From contig JANSYO010000034.1 of NCBI GenBank assembly GCA_024742395.1, positions 1 through 46,440 of the forward strand: DNA of 46,440 nucleotides, written 5' to 3'. The translations under genes and the position numbers were made by a program. Below the pieces are notes generated by a model. The model was not told the DNA's origin. It did not search any database and saw only the letters and a list, made by a program, of their open reading frames with translations. Source of the stretch: Cytophagales bacterium (GTDB lineage: Bacteria; Bacteroidota; Bacteroidia; Cytophagales; Spirosomataceae). Below, piece after piece: positions 32,986 to 41,742 of this stretch; position 1 is the stretch's first letter; each line of letters begins with the position of its first letter.

Positions 32986-34113
32986 ATGATAAACTTTGAA
33001 AAGTACATAAAGGAATCTCTTCACGAATTCGATTTCCTTATTGTACCGGGATTAGGAGCCTTTATTGCCTCTTTTTCTCAAGCCTCTATGACAGATGAAG
33101 GTAAGCTGATAGAACCTTTCAAGACTTTTACTTTTAATGGCCTCTTAAATAAAGATGAGGATCAAAAGTTTTTAAACTTTATAAAACAAAAAGAGCACAT
33201 TGGGCTGTCTGAGATAGATTCACAGTTAAAAGACTTTATTTTTTCTTTGAAATCAAGCCTTGAGAGTAATACTAAGATTGTTATTGCTGATCTTATTTCA
33301 TTAAGCTATGCCAACGATAAGTTAGTAGGAGATATAGATAGTACATACAATTTTTATCATCTGGCTTCGCAATATGAAAGTGTTGCACCAAATTACGATT
33401 CAATAGAAATCAAAGAAGAGGAGGATGAAGAGAATGAAGATGCCTCAACTTTAAAGGAGAATCAAATAGCATTTGTGCCCATTATTGAAGAAAAGCATTT
33501 ATCTGGCAATGAAGATTCTCCTTCTTATGAATCCAATGAGAATTTAGAAGAGGCTCCTCATGAAGAAGTTGAAGTGGAGTATTATGAAGAAGAAACGAAA
33601 GCTCCCTGGCTACGCTACTTAATTTATATTCTTCCATTACTCTTAATTTTTATTGGTCTTTATTACGTTGTTCTTCACAAACCCTTTCAAAAAAAGGAGA
33701 ACACTATTTCTATAGCGGATAATGAGAATTTGAATATAGTCGATACATTAGCAGTGGTAGATAGTATGTCATTTACTGAAAATGGATTTGATAGTCAATT
33801 AGACAACTTAAAGGAAAACAATATCCCGGAATCAGAAAATCAGGCAGCACCAACAGTAAAGTCTTCAGAAGAAAGAAAATATCCCTATGAAGTAGCTGCA
33901 GGAATCTTTAGAAGTAAAAAGAATGCAGAAAACCTCATGGAAAAAATGAAATCTGCGGGCTTTAATGCAGAAATAAGACAGGTCAGCAATATGAGAAGGG
34001 TCTATGTAGGCGTTACTACTGTAGAAGAGGCCCTTGAAATGTCTAAAAAAATTGAAGAATTCACCGGATTAAAATCCGTTTATTTTGACGAAAATGGAGT
34101 TAGTAATCGATAG
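32986..34113 (+). CDS. HU-CCDC81 / transmembrane / SPOR domain protein
   Basis: A 375-aa protein in four parts. Residues 1-130 fit the HU-CCDC81 domain (YIKESLHEFDFLIVPGLGAF, GLLNKDEDQKFLNFI), an HU-like fold. Residues 135-205 are acidic and low-complexity. Residues 207-230 are one membrane helix (YLIYILPLLLIFIGLYYVVL). Residues 295-372 are a SPOR domain (VAAGIFRSKKNAENLMEKMK, VYVGVTTVEEALEM), which binds denuded septal peptidoglycan. The HU part should be cytoplasmic and SPOR periplasmic, so the protein may link the cytoplasm to the division site. It overlaps the TonB-like gene. Confidence 0.85.
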   Translation: MINFEKYIKESLHEFDFLIVPGLGAFIASFSQASMTDEGKLIEPFKTFTFNGLLNKDEDQKFLNFIKQKEHIGLSEIDSQLKDFIFSLKSSLESNTKIVIADLISLSYANDKLVGDIDSTYNFYHLASQYESVAPNYDSIEIKEEEDEENEDASTLKENQIAFVPIIEEKHLSGNEDSPSYESNENLEEAPHEEVEVEYYEEETKAPWLRYLIYILPLLLIFIGLYYVVLHKPFQKKENTISIADNENLNIVDTLAVVDSMSFTENGFDSQLDNLKENNIPESENQAAPTVKSSEERKYPYEVAAGIFRSKKNAENLMEKMKSAGFNAEIRQVSNMRRVYVGVTTVEEALEMSKKIEEFTGLKSVYFDENGVSNR

Positions 34114-35020
34114 TAATGAGCATAAAATGAAAGCCTTGGCTATAAGTGCCGGCCTTTATGTTCTTTTTTTAGCAGCCCTAATCTTTTTTAATATTGTCTA
34201 TGAGCAGCCCGAAGAAGAGATTGCCATGGGGGTGGACTTGAATTATGGAATTGATGTTACAGGTTATGGCAATATTCAAACCACCAATAAAGCCAATACA
34301 TCACCTAATAACTATGATGTAAAACCGGCAGACAATTCAACAAGTCAAAAGGCGGTAAGTAAACCCCAACCGTCTGTTCCTCAACCTAGTACAACAAGAC
34401 AGAACACGCAAACAAGAACACAAAAAACACCACCAGTAGTAACATCTGAAGTAGATGATTCGCCGGTAGTAATGAAAAAAACACCCACCACTTCTACTTC
34501 AACAAGATCCTCTTCACCAGCTCCTGTAACTCCAGCCCCGCCAAAACCGGCCAGATCTGTAGATCAGGGATCTGTAATGAAAAGGTCTGGTAGTGGAAGT
34601 ACTTCCAACGGCACCACAGGAAGTAGAGACGGAATAGGAGGCAATAATAATGGTGATGGAGCTCCCGGAGCCGTAGGTGATCAAGGCGACCCAAGAGGGA
34701 CCCCGGATGGCAAAAGTTTATATGGAAATCCTGGATCCGGAGGCGGTGGTAGCTCTATCTCAGGTCTAAGTGGATGGAGTAAAAGAGCATTAAGTGTTCC
34801 CAAAGATGCTTCTTCAGAAACAGGAAGAATTGTTTTCAGTGTAACAGTAGATGATCGTGGTGACGTAATTGGAATTCAGGTCAAAAGTTCAACAGTTAGT
34901 CCAAGTGTTACTAACTTTTATAAATCTTATATTCAAAGAAGTTTAAGTAGTTTTCTTTCTCCTCAAGGTACTCCTCCTTCAAGATCTACAGGAACAATTA
35001 CTATTAATATTACCAATTAA
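34094..35020 (+). CDS. TonB-like energy transducer
   Basis: About 308 aa. A single N-terminal membrane helix (ALAISAGLYVLFLAALIFF) is followed by a Pro/Ser/Thr-rich linker (about 75-155), a Gly/Asn-rich stretch (165-220) and a C-terminal TonB domain (TGRIVFSVTVDDRGDVIGIQV ... TGTITINITN). It would reach across the periplasm to outer-membrane partners, perhaps the barrel encoded two genes upstream. No exbB or exbD lies in the window, so its motor is encoded elsewhere. ATG at 34094 preferred over TTG at 34085; both overlap the HU/SPOR gene. Confidence 0.8.
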   Translation: MELVIDSNEHKMKALAISAGLYVLFLAALIFFNIVYEQPEEEIAMGVDLNYGIDVTGYGNIQTTNKANTSPNNYDVKPADNSTSQKAVSKPQPSVPQPSTTRQNTQTRTQKTPPVVTSEVDDSPVVMKKTPTTSTSTRSSSPAPVTPAPPKPARSVDQGSVMKRSGSGSTSNGTTGSRDGIGGNNNGDGAPGAVGDQGDPRGTPDGKSLYGNPGSGGGGSSISGLSGWSKRALSVPKDASSETGRIVFSVTVDDRGDVIGIQVKSSTVSPSVTNFYKSYIQRSLSSFLSPQGTPPSRSTGTITINITN

Positions 35021-35051
35021 GTCTATTTTTGCGGGACAATTCCCGTAGGAA

Positions 35052-36350
35052 ATGACATACCAGGAAACAGTAGAATATTTGTATAACAAATTACCCGCCT
35101 TCCAGAAGTCGGGTAATTCTGCTTTGAAGAACGGCCTTCAAAACATTCGTCTTTTATGTGAACATTTGGGCCATCCCGAAAATAAATTCAATACGATACA
35201 TGTAGCAGGAACCAACGGAAAAGGTAGTAGTTCCCATATGATAGCTTCCGTTTTTCAGGAAGCCGGATACAAAACAGGTCTCTATACATCGCCACACCTA
35301 AAAGACTTTAGAGAACGATTCAGAATTAACGGTATAGAAGTACCAGAAGAATTTGTCGTCAATTTTATAGCTGAACATCAAGCTTTAATAGAGAGAATTA
35401 AACCCTCATTTTTTGAAGTCACTGTAGCATTAGCCTTTTTGTATTTTTCAGAAGAAAAAGTTGATATTGCCATAATAGAAGTAGGCCTTGGTGGTAGATT
35501 AGACTCCACCAATATTATTACTCCGGTTATATCTTTAATTACCAATATCGGTATGGACCATACAGAGATATTAGGTGATACACTTGAGGCAATAGCCAAA
35601 GAAAAGGCCGGCATAATAAAACCGGGCGTACCTGTTGTTATCTCTGAATATCAACCTGAGACCGCTCCGGTATTCAATAGAATTGCTCAGGAAAATAATT
35701 CACTCATATTGTATGCAAAGGATCATTATGATATTTCAAAGAAATTACACCAAGATGGATTAACTAACTATATAGTTAAAGATAAATCTGACACTTTTCA
35801 ATGGATCCAAAAGCTTGACTTAAATGGTAATTACCAGCAATACAATTTGGCAGGTGTACTTACAGTCTTCCAATTAATAAGAAAAAAGGGAAAGTTTAAT
35901 ATTAATCATGAGCACCTAAGAATGGGGCTAGCTAATACAATTAGCAATACTAGCTTAAAAGGTAGATGGCAAAAAATAGGGGAATCTCCTTTAATTATTT
36001 GTGATACAGGTCATAACTCGGAAGCTATAGAATATTTAATTAAACGATTTGAAGAGTACAATGAGAGTGAAATACATATAGTTTTAGGGTTTTCTAAAGA
36101 CAAAAACTGGAATCAAATTATGTGCAAACTACCTAAAAAGGCACATTACTACTTTGCTGAATTTAATTCGCCAAGATCAGCAAATCCACAGGAGTTAATT
36201 AAGTGTGCTAATTACAATAGCATTGTGAATGCCAAGGCATTTGGCAACGTCAATCAAGCTTTGGATTACGCTAAAAAAAGAGCCCAAACTAATGATTTTA
36301 TATTTGTAGGAGGAAGTACATATTTAGTAGCAGAATTAAACGATTTATAA
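35052..36350 (+). CDS. folC: Folylpolyglutamate / dihydrofolate synthase
   Basis: A 432-aa Mur-ligase-like enzyme that adds glutamate to folates and probably also to dihydropteroate. The P-loop is GTNGKGSSSHMIA (near residue 53). The family blocks TSPHLKDFRERFRING, EVGLGGRLDSTN and TNIGMDHTEILG carry the Mg and folate sites, and the C-terminal domain has HNSEAIEYL. Length normal. Thirty-one bases after the TonB-like gene and three bases before trmB, so all three are probably co-transcribed. Confidence 0.93.
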   Translation: MTYQETVEYLYNKLPAFQKSGNSALKNGLQNIRLLCEHLGHPENKFNTIHVAGTNGKGSSSHMIASVFQEAGYKTGLYTSPHLKDFRERFRINGIEVPEEFVVNFIAEHQALIERIKPSFFEVTVALAFLYFSEEKVDIAIIEVGLGGRLDSTNIITPVISLITNIGMDHTEILGDTLEAIAKEKAGIIKPGVPVVISEYQPETAPVFNRIAQENNSLILYAKDHYDISKKLHQDGLTNYIVKDKSDTFQWIQKLDLNGNYQQYNLAGVLTVFQLIRKKGKFNINHEHLRMGLANTISNTSLKGRWQKIGESPLIICDTGHNSEAIEYLIKRFEEYNESEIHIVLGFSKDKNWNQIMCKLPKKAHYYFAEFNSPRSANPQELIKCANYNSIVNAKAFGNVNQALDYAKKRAQTNDFIFVGGSTYLVAELNDL

Positions 36351-36353
36351 GAA

Positions 36354-37010
36354 TTGAGACGAAAACAACATCGCTTTGAGCACAATAAAAAGGCATTTAA
36401 TGTCATTGAACGAGGTAAAGAATGGTATACAAATTTAAAAGGTAATTGGGCCGAATACTTCAAAAATGAGAATCCTATAGTGCTTGAATTGGCCTGTGGC
36501 AAAGGAGAATACACCGTCGGTCTTGCAGAAAACAGACCGGATATCAATGTTATTGGAATTGACATTAAAGGGGATAGAATAGCCAGAGGTAGTAAAAGGT
36601 GCATGGAGAAAGGTCTAGACAATGCCGCTTTTCTTCGCACGGGTATTCAATATATGGATGAGTTCTTTAACGAAAATGATGTAAATGAAATCTGGCTCAT
36701 ACATCCTGATCCACAACCAAGAGACAAGGAAGAGAAAAAGCGATTGACAAATGAGCATTTTTTGGCTGAATACAAAAAGTATCTAAAACCTGGTGGCTTA
36801 TTTATTCTGAAGACTGATAGTCCTTTCTTATACGAATACAGTCTCGAAAATTTGGCATCAGACCCTGACTTTGAGGTAATTGCTTATACAAATGATCTAT
36901 ATAATTCAGAATTATTAAAAGATCATTATGGTATTGAAACTCATTACGAGTCACTTTGGGTAGAGAAAGGATATACAATTAACTACATTAAGTGCCGGTT
37001 AAGAGAATAA
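36354..37010 (+). CDS. trmB: tRNA (guanine-N7-)-methyltransferase
   Basis: A 218-aa SAM enzyme that makes m7G46 in tRNA. Motif I is LELACGKGEYTVGLAENRPDINVIGIDIKGDR; the catalytic segment is IWLIHPDPQPRDKEEKKRLT, a variant of the usual FPDPW-K-H-KRR block; the C-terminal part has THYESLW. The start is a TTG at 36354, three bases after the folC stop; no upstream ATG is in frame. The altered acidic loop (PRDKEEKKR) is the only unusual point. Confidence 0.88.
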   Translation: MRRKQHRFEHNKKAFNVIERGKEWYTNLKGNWAEYFKNENPIVLELACGKGEYTVGLAENRPDINVIGIDIKGDRIARGSKRCMEKGLDNAAFLRTGIQYMDEFFNENDVNEIWLIHPDPQPRDKEEKKRLTNEHFLAEYKKYLKPGGLFILKTDSPFLYEYSLENLASDPDFEVIAYTNDLYNSELLKDHYGIETHYESLWVEKGYTINYIKCRLRE

Positions 37011-37037
37011 ACCTTAATTTCCATTGCTATTCAGAAC

Positions 37038-37074
37038 TAAAAAGCCTCCTGTCTCATTGAAACAGGAGGCTTTT
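37038..37074. terminator. Bidirectional terminator between trmB and gap
   Basis: Perfect GCCTCCTGT/ACAGGAGGC stem (37044-37070) flanked by A and T runs on both sides, serving two convergent genes. Confidence 0.9.
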
Positions 37075-37096
37075 GCGTAAACCAAAAGTATGTATA

Positions 37097-38104
37097 TTAA
37101 CCGATCAGGCCTGCAAAATGCTTAACTGTTCTCACTAATTGAGAAACATAAGACATTTCATTATCATACCAGCTCACCGTTTTTACAATCTGAGTATCTC
37201 CAACAGTTTGAACTTTAGTTTGAGTTGCGTCAAAAAGTGATCCGTATGTAATACCAATTACATCAGAACTTACAATCTCATCTTCAGTATAACCGTAACT
37301 TTCGTCAGCAGCAGCCTTCATTACCGCATTGATTTCTTCAGCAGTTACTTTCTTATCAAGAACCGTGAAAAGTTCGGTTAAAGATCCTGTAAGTGTAGGT
37401 ACACGCTGAGCTGCACCATCTAGAATTCCTTTTAATTCCGGTAATACACTTCCAATAGCTTTGGCCGCCCCGGTAGTGTTAGGAACAATATTCTGAGCAG
37501 CAGCTCTTGCTCTTCTTAGATCTTTAGGGTGCGGTGCATCCTGAGTATTTTGATCATTAGTGTATGCGTGAATAGTGGTCATTAAACCAGATTTGATAGT
37601 AAAGGCATCATTTAAAGCCTTTGCCATTGGTGCAAGACAGTTCGTAGTACATGAAGCACCAGAAATAATGGTTTCAGAACCATCCAATGTTTCATGGTTA
37701 ACACCGTAAACTATCATCTTAACATCGCCTGTAGCAGGTGCAGAAATTACAACTTTCTTAGCTCCAGCAGTAATATGTGCAGAAGCTTTCTCGTCACTGG
37801 CAAAGAAACCAGTACACTCTAAAACAACATCTACTTCATGCTTAGCCCAAGGAATCTGTGATGGGTCACGCTGAGAGTATATATTTATTTCGTCGCCATT
37901 TACGATGATGCTGCTGTCTGTAGCCTTCACCTCCTGGTCAAATCTCCCTTGAGCTGTATCGTACTTCAAAAGGTGAGCCAAGGTAGCCGGGCTAGTAAGA
38001 TCGTTAATAGCCACGATATCAATACCTTGCATATCATAAATTTGTCTGTAGACTAACCGTCCAATTCTTCCAAATCCGTTAATTGCAACTTTAATGTCGT
38101 TCAT
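37097..38104 (-). CDS. gap: Glyceraldehyde-3-phosphate dehydrogenase
   Basis: A 335-aa type I GAPDH. The N-terminus [15 protein letters not shown] binds NAD; the catalytic [12 protein letters not shown] has the active Cys near residue 152, and the His lies in [24 protein letters not shown] near the C-terminus is typical. It oxidises glyceraldehyde 3-phosphate to 1,3-bisphosphoglycerate, in glycolysis or in reverse. The residue after the beta-2 strand is Asp in NDLTSPA, which favours NAD over NADP. A -7 element TATTTTTG lies at 38135-38142 (minus) without a clear -33. Confidence 0.96.
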   Translation of the reverse strand: MNDIKVAINGFGRIGRLVYRQIYDMQGIDIVAINDLTSPATLAHLLKYDTAQGRFDQEVKATDSSIIVNGDEINIYSQRDPSQIPWAKHEVDVVLECTGFFASDEKASAHITAGAKKVVISAPATGDVKMIVYGVNHETLDGSETIISGASCTTNCLAPMAKALNDAFTIKSGLMTTIHAYTNDQNTQDAPHPKDLRRARAAAQNIVPNTTGAAKAIGSVLPELKGILDGAAQRVPTLTGSLTELFTVLDKKVTAEEINAVMKAAADESYGYTEDEIVSSDVIGITYGSLFDATQTKVQTVGDTQIVKTVSWYDNEMSYVSQLVRTVKHFAGLIG

Positions 38105-38543
38105 CGAATAAAATTTTGTTTGGTAAAAGAATTACAAAAATAACACTTTTCGTATAAGGAAAAACTAATATGATAATTCCCCAACTTATTGGTGAAATAG
38201 TACAAAATGGGTTTGCTAATCTATAGTTGTCATCACATTTTATTATATCATTGCTAAGTTTATTAGCTTTTCAGATTTGTGCTAATATTTATAACATGCA
38301 TGTTTGCCGGTATAATTCTTTAGAAATCACTTGGGTGGGAGTGAGGCAAATAAAATTTATGTTTTAGCTTTGTTGACCAGGAGGTATTGCTGGCCTCAGA
38401 CAGAATATTCTTCTGTTTGGAAAAAGCTAATTCCCAAAAGTGGTGTAATGGCCATTTCATATTAGGATAAACATAGCTATATCAGTAAGATAAGATTATT
38501 TTTGTAAACAATAACTTTAAGTAAAAAATACAGAGAAAGTTCA
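38105..38543. other. 439-base gap between gap and dapD
   Basis: No convincing gene. Seen: the gap -7 element (38135-38142, minus); a dapD -7 element TATTTTTG (38497-38504) without a good -33; a perfect 12-base palindrome AACATGCATGTT (38293-38304); a small hairpin GCTAA/TTAGC (38253-38267); and a dyad ACAGAA-N5-TTCTGT (38400-38416). The dyads may be protein-binding sites for dapD control; none matches a regulator I know. Confidence 0.5.
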
Positions 38544-39362
38544 ATGAAGATCGATCAGGATTTAATTTTAAATGCATGGGAAGACCGCGGCTTATTAAAG
38601 GATGCAGCTGTAGTTGATGCTATCGAAAGCGTAATAGAACTAGTGGATAAGGGTAAATTACGTGTTGCAGAGCCACTTTCTGATGGCACTTGGCAAACTA
38701 ACGAGTGGGTAAAGAAGGCAATCATCCTTTATTTCCCGCTAAGAAAGATGGAAACTCAGGAAGTTGGCATTTTCGAATTTCACGATAAAATGCAACTGAA
38801 AAAAAATTATGAAGAAATGGGCGTTCGGGTAGTTCCACCTGCAGTTGCCCGCTACGGAGCCTATTTAGCTCCTGGTACCATTCTCATGCCAAGCTATGTA
38901 AATATAGGAGCTTATGTAGATTCAGGCACAATGGTAGATACATGGGCAACAGTAGGAAGTTGTGCTCAAATAGGCAAAAATGTTCATTTAAGTGGTGGTG
39001 TAGGCATAGGCGGAGTTTTAGAACCAGCTCAGGCTTCACCTGTCATAATAGAAGACGGTGCATTTATTGGTTCGAGATGTATTGTCGTAGAAGGTGTTCA
39101 TGTAGGTAAAGGGGCCGTTCTTGGAGCTGGCGTTACTTTGACGAAAAGTTCAAAGATTATTGATGTGACCGGTCCAGAGCCCGTAACTTACGTAGGAACC
39201 GTCCCTGCAAATAGTGTGGTAATACCTGGAACCAGGTCAAAAGTGTTTCCTGCTGGTGAATATCAGATACCTTGTGCTCTTATCATTGGCAAAAGAAAGG
39301 AAAGCACTGACTTGAAGACAAGTTTAAACCAAGCTCTTAGAGACAACGATGTGGCCGTTTAA
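38544..39362 (+). CDS. dapD: Tetrahydrodipicolinate N-succinyltransferase
   Basis: A 272-aa acyltransferase of the lysine/diaminopimelate pathway. An N-terminal helical domain (residues 1-95, ILNAWEDRGLLKDAAVVDAIESV) precedes a left-handed beta-helix of hexapeptide repeats (PSYVNIGAYVDSGTMVDTWATVGSCAQIGKNVHLSGGVGIGGVL, spanning about 120-190), with the short C-terminal domain after it. The length equals the E. coli enzyme. It supplies meso-DAP for peptidoglycan. Single gene after a 439-base gap, followed by a terminator. Confidence 0.95.
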   Translation: MKIDQDLILNAWEDRGLLKDAAVVDAIESVIELVDKGKLRVAEPLSDGTWQTNEWVKKAIILYFPLRKMETQEVGIFEFHDKMQLKKNYEEMGVRVVPPAVARYGAYLAPGTILMPSYVNIGAYVDSGTMVDTWATVGSCAQIGKNVHLSGGVGIGGVLEPAQASPVIIEDGAFIGSRCIVVEGVHVGKGAVLGAGVTLTKSSKIIDVTGPEPVTYVGTVPANSVVIPGTRSKVFPAGEYQIPCALIIGKRKESTDLKTSLNQALRDNDVAV

Positions 39363-39400
39363 TTAATAGGCCTAAGAAGAATACAAGTTTATTCTAATGC

Positions 39401-39440
39401 AAGAAGAGCCCCTCTATTAAAAGTGGGGCTCTTTCTTTTT
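39401..39440 (+). terminator. Terminator after dapD
   Basis: AGAGCCCC (39405-39412) pairs with GGGGCTCT (39425-39432), followed by a T-rich tail. Confidence 0.88.
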
Positions 39441-39811
39441 CTCAAGACCTCAAAGGGTCGTCAAGTTTTCTTAAAGGAAAGCAAAAACTAAATTTTTAAG
39501 CACGTAATGTCAGGAACCCTAAAGACTCTTTCATTATTTATTGTTGATTCAAAAGTGATTAATTTTGTTAACACCTCCAAATAATTGAAACTTTTTTTGC
39601 TTTGCTTACTTAAGCTTAAAACTCCCAAATTCTTTAAATAATGCAATATTATTGACATAATAAGCCAGATTTATTAGAATAACACATTTTACATTTGTAA
39701 ATTTTTTGAATTTACATTTCTATACGATGTTTGGATAAGTAAACTATTCTGTTTACTATTGTATATCATGTGCTTTACGATTGTTATTAAGTACTCCCAT
39801 ATAGTTAGAAA
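39441..39811. other. AT-rich gap before the XRE gene with candidate operators
   Basis: No gene seen. It contains a perfect dyad AGTAAAC-N6-GTTTACT (39738-39757), a near palindrome TTTACA-TT-TGTAAA (39688-39701), a second TTTACATTT (39711-39719), and a -7-like TACATTTG (39690-39697). The dyad lies 55 bases before the XRE start and is the best candidate operator for that protein. Confidence 0.55.
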
Positions 39812-40255
39812 ATGGAAGAGAAAGAATTAGAAGAATTGAACCTCAAAATTAGCCAACTAATAGCCGCATTAGGTTTTTCAAATTCGAAGTTTGCTGATTA
39901 TATAGATGTTAGCAGACCCGTAATTAGCCATATAACAGCTGGTAGAAACAAACCAAGCCTGGATATTATACAACGTATCGTGAAAAAGTTTCCAGAATTA
40001 GGAATTGAATGGACTTTTGACGGCGAAGAATTATCAGAAGAATTGCTAACAAAAATAGCAGATCGCATTGATGAAGAGCAAAGATTACAAGAATTGGAAA
40101 GGCTCCGAGAATCGCATATTTTAACTGATCCTTTACTCATGCCTGGATTATTCGATTCTCAGGACGCATCAAAATCAATGAAACAAACGAAAAAGATTTC
40201 TAAAATTGTAGTATTTTACACTGACAATTCCTTTTCAGAATTTAATCCTTCATAA
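39812..40255 (+). CDS. XRE-family transcriptional regulator
   Basis: A 147-aa protein with an HTH at residues 12-65 (LIAALGFSNSKFADYIDVSRPVISHITAGRNKPSLDIIQRIV). A charged helical stretch (80-105) follows, then a C-terminal segment with a beta strand KISKIVVFYTDNSFSEFNP. The layout is that of chromosomal XRE proteins in related bacteria, not of phage repressors. Probably autoregulated through the dyad at 39738-39757. It sits four bases before a small membrane protein gene, so the two form a pair. The target is unknown. Confidence 0.8.
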   Translation: MEEKELEELNLKISQLIAALGFSNSKFADYIDVSRPVISHITAGRNKPSLDIIQRIVKKFPELGIEWTFDGEELSEELLTKIADRIDEEQRLQELERLRESHILTDPLLMPGLFDSQDASKSMKQTKKISKIVVFYTDNSFSEFNPS

Positions 40256-40259
40256 TCGT

Positions 40260-40451
40260 ATGAATCTTGGGTCTAGAAAACTAGCTTACCTATATCTGCC
40301 AGCTTTAGCTTTACTTCTTTGTCTTGTAGCCGTTGGAATTGATCTTTACTTCAACAGGCCTGTTCAAACCACAGCAATATTTGTTATTCCTTTTATGATT
40401 ATTCTTATCATTATAGGAATCAGGAAAAAGGTCTGGAAGGATTCTCAATAA
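40260..40451 (+). CDS. Small membrane protein paired with the XRE regulator
   Basis: A 63-aa protein with two hydrophobic helices (residues 10-29 and 37-54), a short loop DLYFNRPVQTT and a basic tail RKKVWKDSQ. It is probably an inner-membrane hairpin with both ends in the cytoplasm. No family recognised. Co-transcribed with the XRE gene. Confidence 0.65.
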   Translation: MNLGSRKLAYLYLPALALLLCLVAVGIDLYFNRPVQTTAIFVIPFMIILIIIGIRKKVWKDSQ

Positions 40452-40501
40452 TTATAGATTGTTATATAATATATATTATGTTAAATAGAATAGTGGGCAC
40501 T

Positions 40502-40532
40502 AAAAAAAGACCACCCTTTTGAATGGTCTTTT
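40502..40532. terminator. Bidirectional terminator
   Basis: GACCA/TGGTC stem (40509-40528) flanked by an A run and a T run, between the small membrane protein gene and the convergent TPR gene. Confidence 0.75.
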
Positions 40533-40548
40533 CAAAATATTTTGAAAC

Positions 40549-41634
40549 TTAGTTATTACACTGTCCCAATACTCTGTTTAAGTTTTTAAGGTTTTCTACT
40601 ACCTCTTCTTCACCAGGTCTAACTTCAAGGCACTTATCAAAGTATGGCTTGGCATCTGCAAACTTTGAACATGCAAGTTGCTCAATTTCTTTTCCTTTCG
40701 CCTGATACGTTTTCATATCCATTGCATCAACTTCCTTCTTTATTTTTACCGCTTCATTGAAGTGAAGAACAGCAATACTGAAGTTTGTATCATAGTTATC
40801 AGGATCAATTTCTAATACTTTTTTATAAGTCTCCATTGCTAAATCCTGCTTTCCTTGATTATCATAAAGCAAACCAAGGTTTAAAAGCGTATTCGCATTC
40901 GTAGGATCAGTTTCTATCAATGCTTTCAAATCAGAAATCGCCGCATCAAGTCTATCGTTTTGAATGTAAGTGTTAACTAATTCACCTCTAAGGTCTTTAT
41001 CATCAGTAGCAGCCACACCTTTTTTCAACCAACTAATGGCAGTATCTACATCATCTTCACTTTTTGCTATTTGGCTTAAAGTATAGAATGAAGCCGGATC
41101 TTTACCACCAGCCACTTCGATGTATTGTTTAAAGGCTTTCTTAGCCATTTCTGTATCACCTAATTGATTTGAAACAATACCCGCGTAAAAAGTAGCCAAT
41201 GTATCTGTAGGAATTACTTCATAACCAATATGAAAGAATTTAGACGCAGTCTCAAGGTTATTCACATTATAATGTGCTACACCCTGGTTCATGATGGCAG
41301 AATACATTAATTCACCATGCATTATTGATTCGATTTCGTCGCTTGATTTCCCATCAGTATCAAGCTCCTTAGCTTTATTAATGGCATCCCAAGCTTTTAA
41401 CGCTGAAGTAGAATCTCTTCCACAGGCAGTCGTATAATTTGCATACGCTTCACTCAGTCTTACCCAAGTGGTGGCCTTAATTCCTCTTTTAGGATGTTCA
41501 GAACTCTTTATTATTGGCTTAAGGATGTTTTCCTGAGACTCACATTGTGCATCTGCCGCAAGATCAAGCACGCCCTGACCAATGGAGAAATAAGAGGCTG
41601 TCATAAAAGCCAATCCCAATACTACTTTTTTCAT
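40549..41634 (-). CDS. Secreted TPR-repeat protein
   Basis: A 361-aa protein with signal peptide KKVVLGLAFMTASYFSIGQG. Tetratricopeptide repeats run from about residue 35 to 340 (for example TNANTLLNLGLLYDNQGKQDLAMETYKKVLEIDPDN), with a Cys near the start (AQCESQ) and a C-terminal GQCNN. The cysteines could form a disulfide in the periplasm. Likely a periplasmic scaffold; no partner is implied by the neighbours. It lies downstream of gyrA on the same strand, 108 bases away, and I see no clear promoter or terminator between them. Confidence 0.75.
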   Translation of the reverse strand: MKKVVLGLAFMTASYFSIGQGVLDLAADAQCESQENILKPIIKSSEHPKRGIKATTWVRLSEAYANYTTACGRDSTSALKAWDAINKAKELDTDGKSSDEIESIMHGELMYSAIMNQGVAHYNVNNLETASKFFHIGYEVIPTDTLATFYAGIVSNQLGDTEMAKKAFKQYIEVAGGKDPASFYTLSQIAKSEDDVDTAISWLKKGVAATDDKDLRGELVNTYIQNDRLDAAISDLKALIETDPTNANTLLNLGLLYDNQGKQDLAMETYKKVLEIDPDNYDTNFSIAVLHFNEAVKIKKEVDAMDMKTYQAKGKEIEQLACSKFADAKPYFDKCLEVRPGEEEVVENLKNLNRVLGQCNN

Positions 41635-41742
41635 CTAGGTTTATAATTTAGTTTATTCTCGATTAATACTATCGATGTTATGACGGTCTCCGGTTACTTT
41701 GGTTTACCAGAAATCACTTTCTTAACACCGTTTTAACAGTTT

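Noticed and set aside
38168-38224. An 18-aa frame in the gap-dapD gap.
   Set aside because: It is too short, without a leader or promoter, in AT-rich DNA where such frames arise by chance.
41680-41687. Another ATGACGGT copy far from the cluster (also at 8655).
   Set aside because: One or two chance copies of an 8-mer are expected in 46 kb on both strands, and neither lies in a cluster.
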